Assembly (NCBI RefSeq): GCF_009847015.1
Contig: NZ_WVEM01000017.1
Location: 1 to 64,000 of the forward strand
Length of the DNA: 64,000 bases
Reading direction: 5' to 3'
From: Sunxiuqinia indica
GTDB lineage: Bacteria > Bacteroidota > Bacteroidia > Bacteroidales > Prolixibacteraceae
Positions 6,661 to 14,712 of the stretch are shown piece by piece; position 1 is the stretch's first letter, and each line of letters starts with the position of its first letter. Both the position numbers and the translations under genes were made by a program. A model generated the notes under the pieces. That model was not told the origin of the DNA, did no database searches, and saw only the letters and a program-made list of their open reading frames with translations.

Positions 6661-7128
6661 TTATTGTTTTTCTTCAAAATCCACCTCTGCGATTTCTTCA
6701 TCCTTGAAGTAGGGGAATACATCAACAATAGGACTTAAAGCCAGTGCTGTTTCCATAATTGGTACTAAGACATAAGACAGTCCTTTTTCGAGGCGTTGTT
6801 GGGCTTGTTTGAGGTCGTCGGCAGCTACCAGGAAGTAGTTGTTTATTTTCTTCTCTTTCCCTGCTTTTTCGTCGATGGTTACCAAGCTTACCTTTGCTTT
6901 AAACCAGAATTCACCATCGTCATGCGGGAAAATCTCAATGATGTTCGATTTCTTGATGTTGTCGATCTGGAATTCACCACCACGAACAAGCTGCTGCATT
7001 TGCTCAATCATTCTTTTTTCGGCATCGGTAAACGATACGGCATCAATTAAATACCATTCACTAACTTTTCGTTCGCGTCCGTCCTGATCGACTTTGACGT
7101 ACTTTACTTTTACTTCAAACCATTGCAT
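6661..7128 (-). CDS. DUF4494 family protein
   Basis: A 155-residue protein starting MQWFEVKVKYVKVDQDG. The frame is open 48 codons further, but MQWFEVKV is the usual start of this family, so I take the ATG at 7128. It shows two repeated beta-alpha units: W-F-E-V-K-V and later F-W-F-K-A-K-V, each followed by a segment ending Y-L/F-V/I-D/A-A. DUF4494 proteins are common in Bacteroidota phages and have no established role. Confidence 0.8.
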   Translation of the reverse strand: MQWFEVKVKYVKVDQDGRERKVSEWYLIDAVSFTDAEKRMIEQMQQLVRGGEFQIDNIKKSNIIEIFPHDDGEFWFKAKVSLVTIDEKAGKEKKINNYFLVAADDLKQAQQRLEKGLSYVLVPIMETALALSPIVDVFPYFKDEEIAEVDFEEKQ

Positions 7129-7132
7129 AGAA

Positions 7133-7327
7133 TTAATTTTTAAGTGATTGTTTTTTGAGATTGACAGCCTGTTTGAATTTAGGCTCGTTATGAAATACCT
7201 TCCATTTGAGGTATCTTGAATTAGCTTCTTCCCGGTCGGGTGCCGACTTGATATCACGTACAGCACATTCAAGGGCTTTTATTTTCAGGGATCGGGGGTC
7301 AGGATGAAAAACGACTTTGTTCTTCAT
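7133..7327 (-). CDS. Small hypothetical prophage protein
   Basis: A 64-residue basic, helical protein starting MKNKVVFHPDPRSL. It has no cysteines, signal peptide or membrane segment. The start overlaps the stop of the next upstream gene by the ATGA pattern (7324-7327), and DUF4494 begins 4 bp downstream. This supports a genuine operon gene of unknown function. Confidence 0.55.
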   Translation of the reverse strand: MKNKVVFHPDPRSLKIKALECAVRDIKSAPDREEANSRYLKWKVFHNEPKFKQAVNLKKQSLKN

Positions 7328-7542
7328 TGCTCATTCTCTTTCAGGATAAATTCAACATCAACCAGTTTGACCGATTTAAGCAATTGTTTGCTGTAAAAAT
7401 GCTCAGCTGCTTCCATTGTCGCTGTATTGGCAAAAATGAGCATTGGTTTTTGTGAGGTGTATATTTGCCCGTCGTGAATGGATGCGAATTCTTCCGTGTT
7501 TTTGGTGATGAAAGTTTTAAAGGTTCCTTTTTTCATGATCAT
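7324..7542 (-). CDS. Small hypothetical prophage protein
   Basis: A 72-residue protein; translation may begin at MIMKKG or two codons later at MKKG. Alternating beta and helical segments suggest a small alpha/beta domain. It overlaps both neighbours by four bases in ATGA fashion, so its expression is coupled to the coiled-coil gene upstream and the 64-residue gene downstream. No function is recognised. Confidence 0.55.
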   Translation of the reverse strand: MIMKKGTFKTFITKNTEEFASIHDGQIYTSQKPMLIFANTATMEAAEHFYSKQLLKSVKLVDVEFILKENEQ

Positions 7543-7925
7543 TGTAATACTTTCATAGTTGATTGGAGGCCGTTTAATTGAGACTTCTTAGCATCCAGAA
7601 TGCTTATTTTGGCCTTGTATAAGGCTTCCTTTTCCTCTTTTTCAAAACACTCTTTGTAGACAATGCCTCGGGCAATCTTTTCGAGCGACGAAGCTGGCAT
7701 TGATGCGATTTCAATAATCTCACCGGTTTCTTCATCGGTGAATTCTTTAATCAGCCCGTTTCTGAGTTTCAAGACTGTAATCGTAATTGCCTTGTCGTAT
7801 TTTGAAATGGCTGTTGCTTTCTTGTTTGCCGCTTCTTCCAGCGAACTTGCAATCAATTCTATCTCGTCATTTTTCCGGTAGATCTTATTGCAGATCTCCG
7901 TTATCTCAATTTGCTTATCTGCCAT
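7539..7925 (-). CDS. Coiled-coil prophage protein
   Basis: A 128-residue, almost wholly helical protein with heptad-like spacing at residues 5-45 and 95-125. The middle segment (about 55-95) contains an EFTDEETGEIIEIASMP stretch. It starts 2 bp after the stop of the MBL gene, so both belong to one transcript. Possible roles as an accessory to the recombination proteins are inference from position only. Confidence 0.55.
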   Translation of the reverse strand: MADKQIEITEICNKIYRKNDEIELIASSLEEAANKKATAISKYDKAITITVLKLRNGLIKEFTDEETGEIIEIASMPASSLEKIARGIVYKECFEKEEKEALYKAKISILDAKKSQLNGLQSTMKVLQ

Positions 7926-7926
7926 T

Positions 7927-8667
7927 TTAAGCTCCTTCTTTATTGATATTAATGATTAGTCCTTTCTGTGCCACGTAAACCGGCTTTCCGGTGTGGGCTG
8001 TTATTTCCTGTTTGAACTGCCCGGCGTTTGAATTACGGTCGGATAGGTGAAGCAAAACAATATTATTTACGCTTGACAGGTCGTTTGCCGATAATAATTG
8101 CTTAGCTGTTTTCAGGCTCATGTGTGAGGTTGTTAATCGTTTTCGCTGCGATGGGTGAACCTTGCCGCCTTTGATGTTTTCGTTTAATATTTCATCGGAG
8201 TAGTTCACCTCACAAAGAATGTGATTAAGCTGCTTGAACACGTAGTCGGAATAGAAGGTGTCGGTTAAGAAAATAAGCTTCCCCATTTCAGGATGAAAGA
8301 CCAAAAACCCAAGTGGTTCCCGACAATCGTGCTGGACATCGAACGGCATAACTTTAAAGTTTCCGACCATGAATTTCCGACCGTGACTGATTACTTTAGG
8401 CCGCCTGATTTGCTTAAACTTGATTCCGTCAATTGTTCCTTGTGAAGTATAAACCGGAATTCCCATTCTCAGGTATTGTTCAATGTATCTTGAATGATCG
8501 CCATGCTCATGACTGACTACAGCCCCTTTGATGGATGAAATATTAAAGTCAAGTGCCTTTTGAACATCCGAAAACCTGGCTCCGCATTCGATAACCAGGC
8601 TTTCGGTGTCATTACTTAAGATGTAGCCATTTCCTTTTGAGCTACTTCCAAGAACTGTTAACTGCAT
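7927..8667 (-). CDS. MBL-fold hydrolase, WalJ/YycJ-like
   Basis: A 246-residue metallo-beta-lactamase-fold protein. It opens with MQLTVLGSSSKGNGYIL, the usual start of the WalJ/YycJ subgroup, and has the metal motif HEHGDH at residues 53-58, a further histidine in the FDVQHD strand, and an FLTDTF aspartate segment. Members are 5'-3' exonucleases or related phosphodiesterases acting on DNA. Bacteroidota prophages often carry one beside RecT. The stop of the gene upstream (RecT) abuts this start with no gap. Metal ligands look complete. Confidence 0.8.
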   Translation of the reverse strand: MQLTVLGSSSKGNGYILSNDTESLVIECGARFSDVQKALDFNISSIKGAVVSHEHGDHSRYIEQYLRMGIPVYTSQGTIDGIKFKQIRRPKVISHGRKFMVGNFKVMPFDVQHDCREPLGFLVFHPEMGKLIFLTDTFYSDYVFKQLNHILCEVNYSDEILNENIKGGKVHPSQRKRLTTSHMSLKTAKQLLSANDLSSVNNIVLLHLSDRNSNAGQFKQEITAHTGKPVYVAQKGLIININKEGA

Positions 8668-9537
8668 TTAGAAACTTGGTTTATTTTCATTTTTCTCAAT
8701 AACCAGTTCAAGCTTGTTGGCAATGGCAGCGGCATAAATCTTTTCATCAGTAGTCAACTCTGTGAATTTCACACCAAAATCATCCATTAGTATGGTTCGA
8801 GCTTGACCTAATGAAGCTACTTTGAGAAGGCTAAACGATTCCAGTTGTTCATTGACCGGTGTTTCGGGTTCTTCCTCTTCAAAATCAATCGTTTTTTTGT
8901 TCGCTTTATCCTTGATTGTTTTTTTTGATAGATCCTCGTAGTCTACATCTTCAATGTTTGATTCTTCTGGAGTATACATCGCTCCAAGCTGAGTCGGGAA
9001 CGCTTCTCTTAAAGCCTGTACTTTGGCAACCTTAGAAATCATGGTGCTTTTCTTTTCGTTCCAAGTCGATTGCTTTTTATCGTATTCGTCTAGCGAAACA
9101 CGAGCAATAACAGGATATTCACGGTCAGCCCGGTAAACTTTAGCCCATCCACCGACAAGCTTGTCTTCCGGCATCTTAAAGCATCCCTCCACTTCCTGTA
9201 CTTCTCCATCACGAACAATGATGATTCCGGCCTGAATGCCTTTGTAATTATCACATGAGTCGGCTCTTTTCATCAATGCCTCTTTGCTGACAATCATCTG
9301 TGCCGGCTTATCTCCAAACTTCACCAAATAGGCTTCGTTCAAAAACGGGTTAAGCTGGTTGTATTTGCAAACGCTGATGAATTGGGTCAAATCCTGATCG
9401 GATACGTTGCCACTTCCTTTTGTTAGGAAGTTACGAACGATTGCATAAGACAGCTTTACATCCTGTCCAGCTACTTGATAAACGATTGATCCACGTTCTT
9501 TGTCAGTTGTGGCCGGGGTGTTTGAATTCTGTGTCAT
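8668..9537 (-). CDS. recT: RecT/Bet-type phage recombinase
   Basis: A 289-residue single-strand annealing protein. The core (residues about 30-195) has the family pattern: LTQFISVCKYNQLNPFLNEAYLVKF, then a KEALMKRA helix, an E-V-E-G-C strand, GGWAKVYR, and the ending KVAKVQALREAFP. RecT/Bet proteins anneal ssDNA at recombination ends made by a partner nuclease. A charged, probably disordered tail carries a D/E-rich stretch near residues 218-232. It sits between the SbcC-like ATPase and the MBL protein, the expected partners. Confidence 0.87.
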   Translation of the reverse strand: MTQNSNTPATTDKERGSIVYQVAGQDVKLSYAIVRNFLTKGSGNVSDQDLTQFISVCKYNQLNPFLNEAYLVKFGDKPAQMIVSKEALMKRADSCDNYKGIQAGIIIVRDGEVQEVEGCFKMPEDKLVGGWAKVYRADREYPVIARVSLDEYDKKQSTWNEKKSTMISKVAKVQALREAFPTQLGAMYTPEESNIEDVDYEDLSKKTIKDKANKKTIDFEEEEPETPVNEQLESFSLLKVASLGQARTILMDDFGVKFTELTTDEKIYAAAIANKLELVIEKNENKPSF

Positions 9538-9547
9538 AATCTTTTTA

Positions 9548-11509
9548 TTATTCTACGGTTAATACTTTATGTTTTTCACTTACAATAAGCTTTATCAGCT
9601 GCGCCCCGGTATTGGGTAGCGTAGTCACACTTTCAGAGTTGTCTACAAAAATTGGCAGGGTAATTCCGTAGTGTTGATTCAGCACGTTGATAATTTCAAT
9701 GCCTGACTGTATTTGCGCTGCATTGTTGGCAGCAGGAAAAGGAACCCCATCGATTAAAGTCAGACAGGTTTCTTTTAGTCCACCGTTAATCTGATCTTCA
9801 AACATTTTGAACTTCACCGATGGGAAAAGATCATTCACCCGGCTTTCGAGTGCATTGACTTTAGCCCGTGTGAATTGCTCGGACAGGTATTCATCGCGCT
9901 CCCATTGTGATAGTTCGTTGGCTAATTTTGTTTCCTGTTTTTCCAGTTCAGCCTTACGTTCCTGAGCTTTTTTGATCTGATCCCGGATGTCAAGTTGTGA
10001 TTTAAATTGATCAAGACTTGCAACTAACGTTTTCTTCTCGGCTTGCAGTTCTGTGGTCTGCCCATCTTCCGGCTTCTGCGGAGGATCGTTTTCGATTGAT
10101 TCCTTCCGGGCTTTCAGTTCAGTGTAAAGGCTGTTTTCTGACAGAATGGATTGAACATCTTTAACTCCTGTTGGAGTATTTTCAAGCTCTTTTAATTGTG
10201 CTTCGATTGGTTTGACTTGTTCTTGATATTCGCTGATCTTCTTCAGCAACCGATCTTTGGTTTGCCTGATGGTTTCCAGTTCATTTTTATAAGCTAAGCC
10301 CTGTTTATTGATCTGCTCTAACTTATTGGCCTTATTGGTGTTGAAGTTGGCTTGCATTTCAGATACTTGCTTCTGAATATCTCCCGGCTCGTACTCACGC
10401 TTACAGGTAGGGCAGGAAAATTCATTTTCATCAAGAACCAGCTCTTTTTTGCTTTCCTCTCCATACTGAATCCTTAGCTGATCTTGCTTAATAATGATCT
10501 GCTCGGCTTTTGAATCTTCGTGTTTTAGTGTTGACTGATCTGTTTCAATGGCCTGATTCAGTTCGCGGATTTGCTTTTTCAGGGCGTAAACACTTTCGTT
10601 TCGTTCGTTTTCTCCTTTTTGGTTATGCTCGGTAGCCTTTTTTTCAATCTCCCAGAGCTGTGTTTTTAAATCAGAAATAGATTGTTGCCAATTGGCAAAC
10701 ACGGTATTAAAGTGAGTGAGGCTTCCAGTTTTGGAATTGATCAGTGAATCAAGCTCTGAAATTCTCGATTCAGTATCCTTAATCTTTTGCTCGATGGCTG
10801 CATAGTCTGGTTCTTCCGGTGTGTTTCGGTCGATTTCATCCAAGCGAACAGGGATTAACTCTAATTCCTGCTTGATTTTGCGCTTCTGCTCCTTGATTTG
10901 CGCTTCGTACTCTTTAAGTGACTTACCAGTTAGCTTGTCGATCAAGTCCTGAAATTTGGAGTTCTGAGCCAATAAGTCAGTGTTTGAAATTTCACCAACA
11001 ATGTCAATCAGTATTCCCCTACGTTCTTCCCAATGCAAAGAATTAAAAAACAATGGATTGGTTAGGGTTTTAAAGCCTGATTCCTCACCGAACACCTCTT
11101 TTACTTTTGCGGTGAAGTCGGCCAGTTTCATGGGAACATCATTCCACCAAAGATCAGTAACATGGCCGGTAAGTTCTTCATTTTTCTCTCCTCGCTTCTT
11201 GGTCCACTTTTCTTTGTAGATTCGTTTCAGGCTGATTTCAATTCCATCGACATCGAGCAAGCAGGAAACTTCGTGTTCTAACTTGTGAATAGGATTGTTG
11301 TTTTCATCAAGGGTTTTAATCTCGTAGTCCTTCCGGTCCTGCAAGTCTTTGCCCCACAGCAACCAGGTAAAAGCAGCCGCAAGGGTTGTTTTTCCTGTGC
11401 GATTATCACCAGAGATGTTTGTAATAGCCGGGCTTGGAGCCAGCGTGAAATTCTTTGCCTTTTTGAAATTCCGCAATACGAGTTGATTAATCGTTATTTT
11501 TCGTGTCAT
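9548..11509 (-). CDS. SbcC/Rad50-like ATPase
   Basis: A 653-residue SMC-type ATPase. The N-terminal half-domain carries Walker A GDNRTGKT at residues 34-41. Two long coiled coils (about 205-345 and 375-560) flank a zinc hook with CPTC at 366-369. The C-terminal half has a signature-like segment around IQSGIEIINVL and a Walker B-like strand PIFVDNSES. It is shorter than chromosomal SbcC (about 1000 residues), as usual for phage versions. With the nearby MBL protein it may form an end-processing complex feeding RecT (inference). Confidence 0.83.
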   Translation of the reverse strand: MTRKITINQLVLRNFKKAKNFTLAPSPAITNISGDNRTGKTTLAAAFTWLLWGKDLQDRKDYEIKTLDENNNPIHKLEHEVSCLLDVDGIEISLKRIYKEKWTKKRGEKNEELTGHVTDLWWNDVPMKLADFTAKVKEVFGEESGFKTLTNPLFFNSLHWEERRGILIDIVGEISNTDLLAQNSKFQDLIDKLTGKSLKEYEAQIKEQKRKIKQELELIPVRLDEIDRNTPEEPDYAAIEQKIKDTESRISELDSLINSKTGSLTHFNTVFANWQQSISDLKTQLWEIEKKATEHNQKGENERNESVYALKKQIRELNQAIETDQSTLKHEDSKAEQIIIKQDQLRIQYGEESKKELVLDENEFSCPTCKREYEPGDIQKQVSEMQANFNTNKANKLEQINKQGLAYKNELETIRQTKDRLLKKISEYQEQVKPIEAQLKELENTPTGVKDVQSILSENSLYTELKARKESIENDPPQKPEDGQTTELQAEKKTLVASLDQFKSQLDIRDQIKKAQERKAELEKQETKLANELSQWERDEYLSEQFTRAKVNALESRVNDLFPSVKFKMFEDQINGGLKETCLTLIDGVPFPAANNAAQIQSGIEIINVLNQHYGITLPIFVDNSESVTTLPNTGAQLIKLIVSEKHKVLTVE

Positions 11510-11672
11510 TTTTAATATCTGTTGAAATGTTTATAATATCTTGAATAGTAAGGTCGCGTTTGAATTTGTAAATCCTGAAAAAATGCCCCTTGTGAAATAC
11601 TTTAGCGGTGTATTTAAAGTAATCGACTAAGGCGTAGGTGTCGGAGGAGATTCTGAAGTAGTCTTCATACAT
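11487..11672 (-). CDS. Small hypothetical prophage protein
   Basis: A 61-residue protein starting MYEDYFRISSDTYAL, rich in aromatic residues and lysine, with a polar asparagine/aspartate tail. It overlaps the start of the SbcC-like gene by 23 bp and the upstream gene by 46 bp, both in different frames. The amount of overlap leaves some doubt about the exact ends. It is unrecognised. Confidence 0.45.
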   Translation of the reverse strand: MYEDYFRISSDTYALVDYFKYTAKVFHKGHFFRIYKFKRDLTIQDIINISTDIKNDTKNND

Positions 11673-11905
11673 AATTCAGGATGACTTAGTTTCAGGTTTT
11701 CGGACAACATAGATCCGGTTAGTTTTTTAAATTTTAGCAGGTATTTCTCGGGCGTTGAGAACTGGTATTTGGCCCGTTCTTTCTTAACCTCGATAGAGTA
11801 GGGCATTTCATTATTACTTGGAGCTTTTATGCGCTTTCGTTTAAGAACTTTCTTGTCTTCGCGCGCCATGTTGCGGGAGGTTTGAATAAGATCAATTTTA
11901 CTCAT
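11627..11905 (-). CDS. Small basic hypothetical protein
   Basis: A 92-residue protein. The first half is strongly basic (KKVLKRKRIK), suggesting nucleic-acid contact. The second half has a leucine/lysine helix and a proline-threonine tail. The ATG overlaps the stop of the upstream membrane protein by four bases (ATGA at 11902-11905). Function is unknown; it is operonic with the recombination genes. Confidence 0.5.
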   Translation of the reverse strand: MSKIDLIQTSRNMAREDKKVLKRKRIKAPSNNEMPYSIEVKKERAKYQFSTPEKYLLKFKKLTGSMLSENLKLSHPELCMKTTSESPPTPTP

Positions 11906-12273
11906 GATGTGGTATTTTGTTTAGTGAATGTTCCATCTTCTGCCCGTGGCTGATCGGCTCGTGATATTTTCCTGTTAAGTTCATCGTTAAGCTTCATAAG
12001 TGTTGCATTTAATTGCTTTGAAACAGCATAATTTGCTTCTACTTCATCAAGCTGTTGTTGGGCTAGTGTTACCTTGATAGCTTCAAATTCGCAGTCCAGG
12101 TTAGCTTGTGTAAGCTCCATGTTCATCGATTTAAGCTGTTTTCTCTGCTTATTTTTCTCCTGATTCAATTCCCTGACTCTTTTTTTCAGGAACAGGTTTG
12201 TTGTGAACAGATTCGCGCTAAGTATAATTAGTGCAATAAGAACTGCTCCTAAAATAATTTGCTGTGTCTCCAT
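11902..12273 (-). CDS. Membrane-anchored coiled-coil protein
   Basis: A 123-residue protein with one N-terminal membrane segment (residues about 6-30), then a long basic-to-acidic coiled coil up to about residue 105 and a short polar tail. The layout resembles phage inner-membrane anchored coiled-coil proteins, but no family is recognised. A second small membrane protein is encoded 15 bp upstream, so the two may act together. Confidence 0.55.
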   Translation of the reverse strand: METQQIILGAVLIALIILSANLFTTNLFLKKRVRELNQEKNKQRKQLKSMNMELTQANLDCEFEAIKVTLAQQQLDEVEANYAVSKQLNATLMKLNDELNRKISRADQPRAEDGTFTKQNTTS

Positions 12274-12288
12274 TTTTGTATCGATTTA

Positions 12289-12564
12289 TTAGTTAGGAAA
12301 TATGACTGTTTGATCGCCTTTAGGGTGTGCCGGATCGTAATAAACTTCGTATTTGAAAGAAGTGTATTCTATTTTATTTTGATCGGTTAGTTTTTTAATT
12401 TTTGAAATTCGCTCCGCTTTTTTAGTTTGATTGTAACGGGTAAGAGCCGACATTTCAGAATGATCTTTCCGGTCTTTCCGGATGGCGATAATCATAGCGA
12501 CAACAAACAGGGCAACCAGTATTAATCCCCACATGTTTTCTGGTGTTAATTCATTTGTATTCAT
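12289..12564 (-). CDS. Small membrane protein
   Basis: A 91-residue protein with one membrane segment (residues about 11-28), followed by a basic cytoplasmic region with helical character and a C-terminal beta-like tail containing YYDPAHPKGDQT. It is the first gene of the recombination operon after the terminator at 12591-12621, so a promoter should lie in the 12565-12595 gap or transcription must pass the terminator. No function is recognised. Confidence 0.5.
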   Translation of the reverse strand: MNTNELTPENMWGLILVALFVVAMIIAIRKDRKDHSEMSALTRYNQTKKAERISKIKKLTDQNKIEYTSFKYEVYYDPAHPKGDQTVIFPN

Positions 12565-12590
12565 ATCATTTAGTGTTTAGAAATTGTCTG

Positions 12591-12621
12591 TAAAAAAAGA
12601 CCGCCCCTCTGGACGGTCTTT
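12591..12621 (-). terminator. Rho-independent terminator
   Basis: Perfect 8-bp stem AAAGACCG/CGGTCTTT (12596-12603 with 12614-12621). On the minus strand it is followed by a run of T, so it ends leftward transcription from the tRNA cluster. Confidence 0.8.
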
Positions 12622-12665
12622 AAAACCAAAAATCAACTAACCTAACCATCACCCTTTGGTGATTG

Positions 12666-12736
12666 AGCCGGAAAGAGGATTCGAACCTCAATAAGCACAA
12701 TGGTCCTTATGCTTTCATCCCCGTTGGATGTCCGGT
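12666..12736 (-). ncRNA. Degenerate tRNA-like element
   Basis: A 71-nt minus-strand element with a T-arm GAGG-TTCGAAT-CCTC, a D-arm ATCC-AACGG-GGAT and a five-pair acceptor core (CCGGA with TCCGG). The anticodon arm is replaced by a stem AAGCATAA/TTGTGCTT closing a six-base loop, so no normal seven-base anticodon loop exists. Its 3' end (TCCTCTTTCCGGCTCAAT) is shared with the tRNA-Thr gene at 13564-13636, pointing to duplication and decay or to a tRNA mimic. Confidence 0.5.
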
Positions 12737-12925
12737 ATGTACCCCGAACTTAATCGGGGCTTCAATTACGCTGCTACTTTAGCTTCGTAATCAAACATTT
12801 GAATTGTTTTGCCTGTTATGGCTGATTTGTTCTCTGTTATTCCTAATTGCTGCCTGTCAAAACCAAGCACCCCCTCAGCCAGTTTTAAGTGTTTTTGGCA
12901 ACCACCAACTTTTAATTGGCACGTG

Positions 12926-12960
12926 TGGAGGTGGCGGGGATCGAACCCGCGTCCAAACAG
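12926..12960 (-). ncRNA. tRNA-like 3' half
   Basis: On the minus strand: GGAC, then a T-arm GCGGG-TTCGATC-CCCGC, then CACCTCC plus a discriminator A. This is a clean T-arm and acceptor 3' strand. No matching full 5' half lies in front of it; the best partner, GGGGTG near 13064, would lie inside the next tRNA-like gene. It looks like a fragment. A tmRNA 3' end was considered and not supported. Confidence 0.45.
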
Positions 12961-12986
12961 TTTCAAAATAACTTCATCGAACAAAG

Positions 12987-13092
12987 TGGAGCAGGTTGGA
13001 TTCGAACCAACGACTGGCTTTGCACTGTTTTTAGAGTTCACTAGGGACTTCCAACCCATGCTTCACCCCTCTCGCCTCTGAGGTACTGCCCC
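12987..13092 (-). tRNA. Probable tRNA-Ser(GGA)-like gene, atypical
   Basis: The acceptor stem GGGGCAG (13092-13086) pairs with CTGCTCC (12994-12988) with one G-U pair, followed by discriminator A. The T-arm GTTGG-TTCGAAT-CCAAC is perfect. A GGG-TTGGAAG-TCCC arm gives anticodon GGA (serine), and a long segment between it and the T-arm would be the class II variable arm. At 106 nt it is longer than normal (about 88-90) and the D-arm is unclear, so function is uncertain. Confidence 0.5.
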
Positions 13093-13563
13093 ATAACCGC
13101 ACCGAAGTGCGGCATTCAATCAGGGAATCTAAGTTGTCGGTATGGTGGCCGAAAAATCAACTTAGTACAATCTAGAACAATGTTTTAATATCATCGGGGA
13201 AGCTATTCCATTGATCAGATGGAAGGGTAATCTCATTATCAGTTTCAACTATCTTAAGCTAATTGAAAATCAAACTCAATTACTTTTCACTTCCCCTTTT
13301 CTCATTTAAGGTTGTGGCTGTCTGCAATCAAATGCTACGGTAGAGCCGGACAGCCTTTTAGTCTATATCATTAATCCAACCACCGTGAGTAATCAGCGAC
13401 TACCTGTTATTTCAGTCCGTTGGATTAATTCGTTACTTTTTATCCTAGTTTTCTAGTCTCAAGGTGCTTTTCCGGTTTCCCATCTATTGAGCAATGAAAT
13501 TCGGTTCTAAGTGACCGCTTTACCTTTTCCCGTATATTCTAGTTCGGGTTCTAGTTTTTATTG
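13093..13563. other. Structured non-coding region between tRNAs
   Basis: No convincing gene in about 470 bp. Several inverted repeats are visible: CCGCAC-CGAA-GTGCGG at 13098-13113; GGCTGTC paired with GACAGCC followed by TTTT near 13317-13360; and TTAATCCAAC paired with GTTGGATTAA near 13371-13432. These suggest RNA structure or termination signals. Confidence 0.45.
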
Positions 13564-13636
13564 AGCCGGAAAGAGGAATCGAACCCCCGACCCGCGCAGT
13601 ACAAATGCGCTGCTCTACCAATTGAGCTATTCCGGC
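13564..13636 (-). tRNA. tRNA-Thr(UGU)
   Basis: A 73-nt cloverleaf. Acceptor GCCGGAA/TTCCGGC with discriminator T, D-arm GCTC/GAGC with an AATTGGTA loop, anticodon arm GCGCA-TTTGTAC-TGCGC with anticodon TGT, and T-arm with loop TTCGATT. No encoded CCA. It lies inside the prophage early region and is probably phage-borne. Confidence 0.88.
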
Positions 13637-13770
13637 ATTTCCCCCACCGCCAAAGCAATGGGGGAGGTATTTAGAAATTCAAATAGAATGATAGAATGGT
13701 ATCAATCGAGAAAACCATTCAACTCGGTAGAACGCATGCCCGTTATTTGCAGCCAGGACAAGAAGGCTGT

Positions 13771-13971
13771 TTATAGTTGTGCTTTCCAGTATCTTTTTAT
13801 CTCGTCGCCTTTGTAAAACTTGCGGCCGTTTGATCTTCTGATTCCGCATTTGATCGCCATTTCGTCGGTATGTCGTTGCAATGTTTTGCGGTGAATGCCT
13901 AAAATCTTACATGTTTCGGTTACCGAATACCTTCCTGTTTCGGCTACTTCCGGTTCAAGTGGTGTAATCAT
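13771..13971 (-). CDS. Small helix-turn-helix protein, MerR/excisionase-like
   Basis: A 66-residue protein. Residues about 15-60 form a helix-turn-helix with VTETCKILGIHRKTLQRH and a C-terminal wing GIRRSNGRKFYKGDEIKRYW, as in MerR-like/Excisionase proteins. In phages such proteins act as excisionase or as early regulators. The ATG overlaps the stop of the antirepressor gene (ATGA at 13968-13971), so the two are made together. Whether it is an excisionase or regulator cannot be told from sequence. Confidence 0.7.
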   Translation of the reverse strand: MITPLEPEVAETGRYSVTETCKILGIHRKTLQRHTDEMAIKCGIRRSNGRKFYKGDEIKRYWKAQL

Positions 13972-14702
13972 GAAGCTTGCTGTTTAGAGTTCAGGAATTT
14001 GTTAATGAAGTATTGCTGTCCTTTGCCCGTCACCCTGGTCGTGAATGAGGTAATGGTCCGGTCTGCTGTTGTCTTTACAAACTCGTCGAGCTTAAACAGT
14101 CCCATTTCAATATATCGTTGTGCCGGCCTGTTGTAGTAATCTCCTTTTGAAAGGAGGTAGCCGTTTTCGCGCATCCACTTAAAAAGCCTGTTTTGCCCGA
14201 TGTCGATTCCGTTTTGGTTGATTATTTTGGCTAAATCAGCAATCAGTATTGTTTTTGCCGATACGCTCACCGAATCAGCAAACAGTACTTTAGGTTTTTG
14301 CTCGGCAATCATCTTGTTTTTTAGCTCAATTTCTTCTTGTTGCGCTGCAGCCAGTTTAAGAGCTTCGGCAAAGGTGTTCGGAATTTGAAATTGCTTAACC
14401 AGTTGGCGGTATTCATTTTCCTTTTCAATAAAGTATCGGCGGGCTAGTCGGCCTCTGTCGTTATTCTCAACCATGCACAACTCTTTAGCCATGTCGGTTG
14501 TAATTGCATATTCAGTTGTTTTTGAACGATTCACAATTTTGTGAAACGTAGTATAGTCCTGACCGTCAATGAATCCGTATTGCGAAATGCGCTGCTTGAT
14601 CCAGTCGGCAAATTGTCGTTTGCTTCCAAGAAATGCATGAAGTTCTCTTGCGCTGACAACTTTTTGCCCTTTATGTTCGTGTATTTTGATTAATTCGGTC
14701 AT
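13968..14702 (-). CDS. Phage antirepressor (AntA + KilAC domains)
   Basis: A 244-residue protein from MTELIKI. I choose the ATG at 14702; a TTG six codons upstream is less likely. Residues about 1-90 are an AntA/AntB domain (VVSARELHAFLGSKRQFADWIK, YAITTDMAKELCM). A coiled linker at about 95-130 leads to a KilAC domain (about 135-240; LFKWMRENGYLL, GQQYFINKFL). Proteins with this build bind DNA or repressors and promote lytic entry. It is the second gene leftward from the early promoter. Confidence 0.85.
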   Translation of the reverse strand: MTELIKIHEHKGQKVVSARELHAFLGSKRQFADWIKQRISQYGFIDGQDYTTFHKIVNRSKTTEYAITTDMAKELCMVENNDRGRLARRYFIEKENEYRQLVKQFQIPNTFAEALKLAAAQQEEIELKNKMIAEQKPKVLFADSVSVSAKTILIADLAKIINQNGIDIGQNRLFKWMRENGYLLSKGDYYNRPAQRYIEMGLFKLDEFVKTTADRTITSFTTRVTGKGQQYFINKFLNSKQQAS

Positions 14703-14712
14703 AATACTGCAT

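Noticed and set aside
12766-13059. 97-codon open frame on the minus strand
   Set aside because: It reads through the T-arms of two tRNA-like elements and is a shadow of RNA genes; no protein features.
12926-13070. tmRNA gene
   Set aside because: The 3' end resembles tmRNA, and GGGGTG could pair with CACCTC, but the span is only about 150 nt and no tag reading frame or pseudoknots were found.
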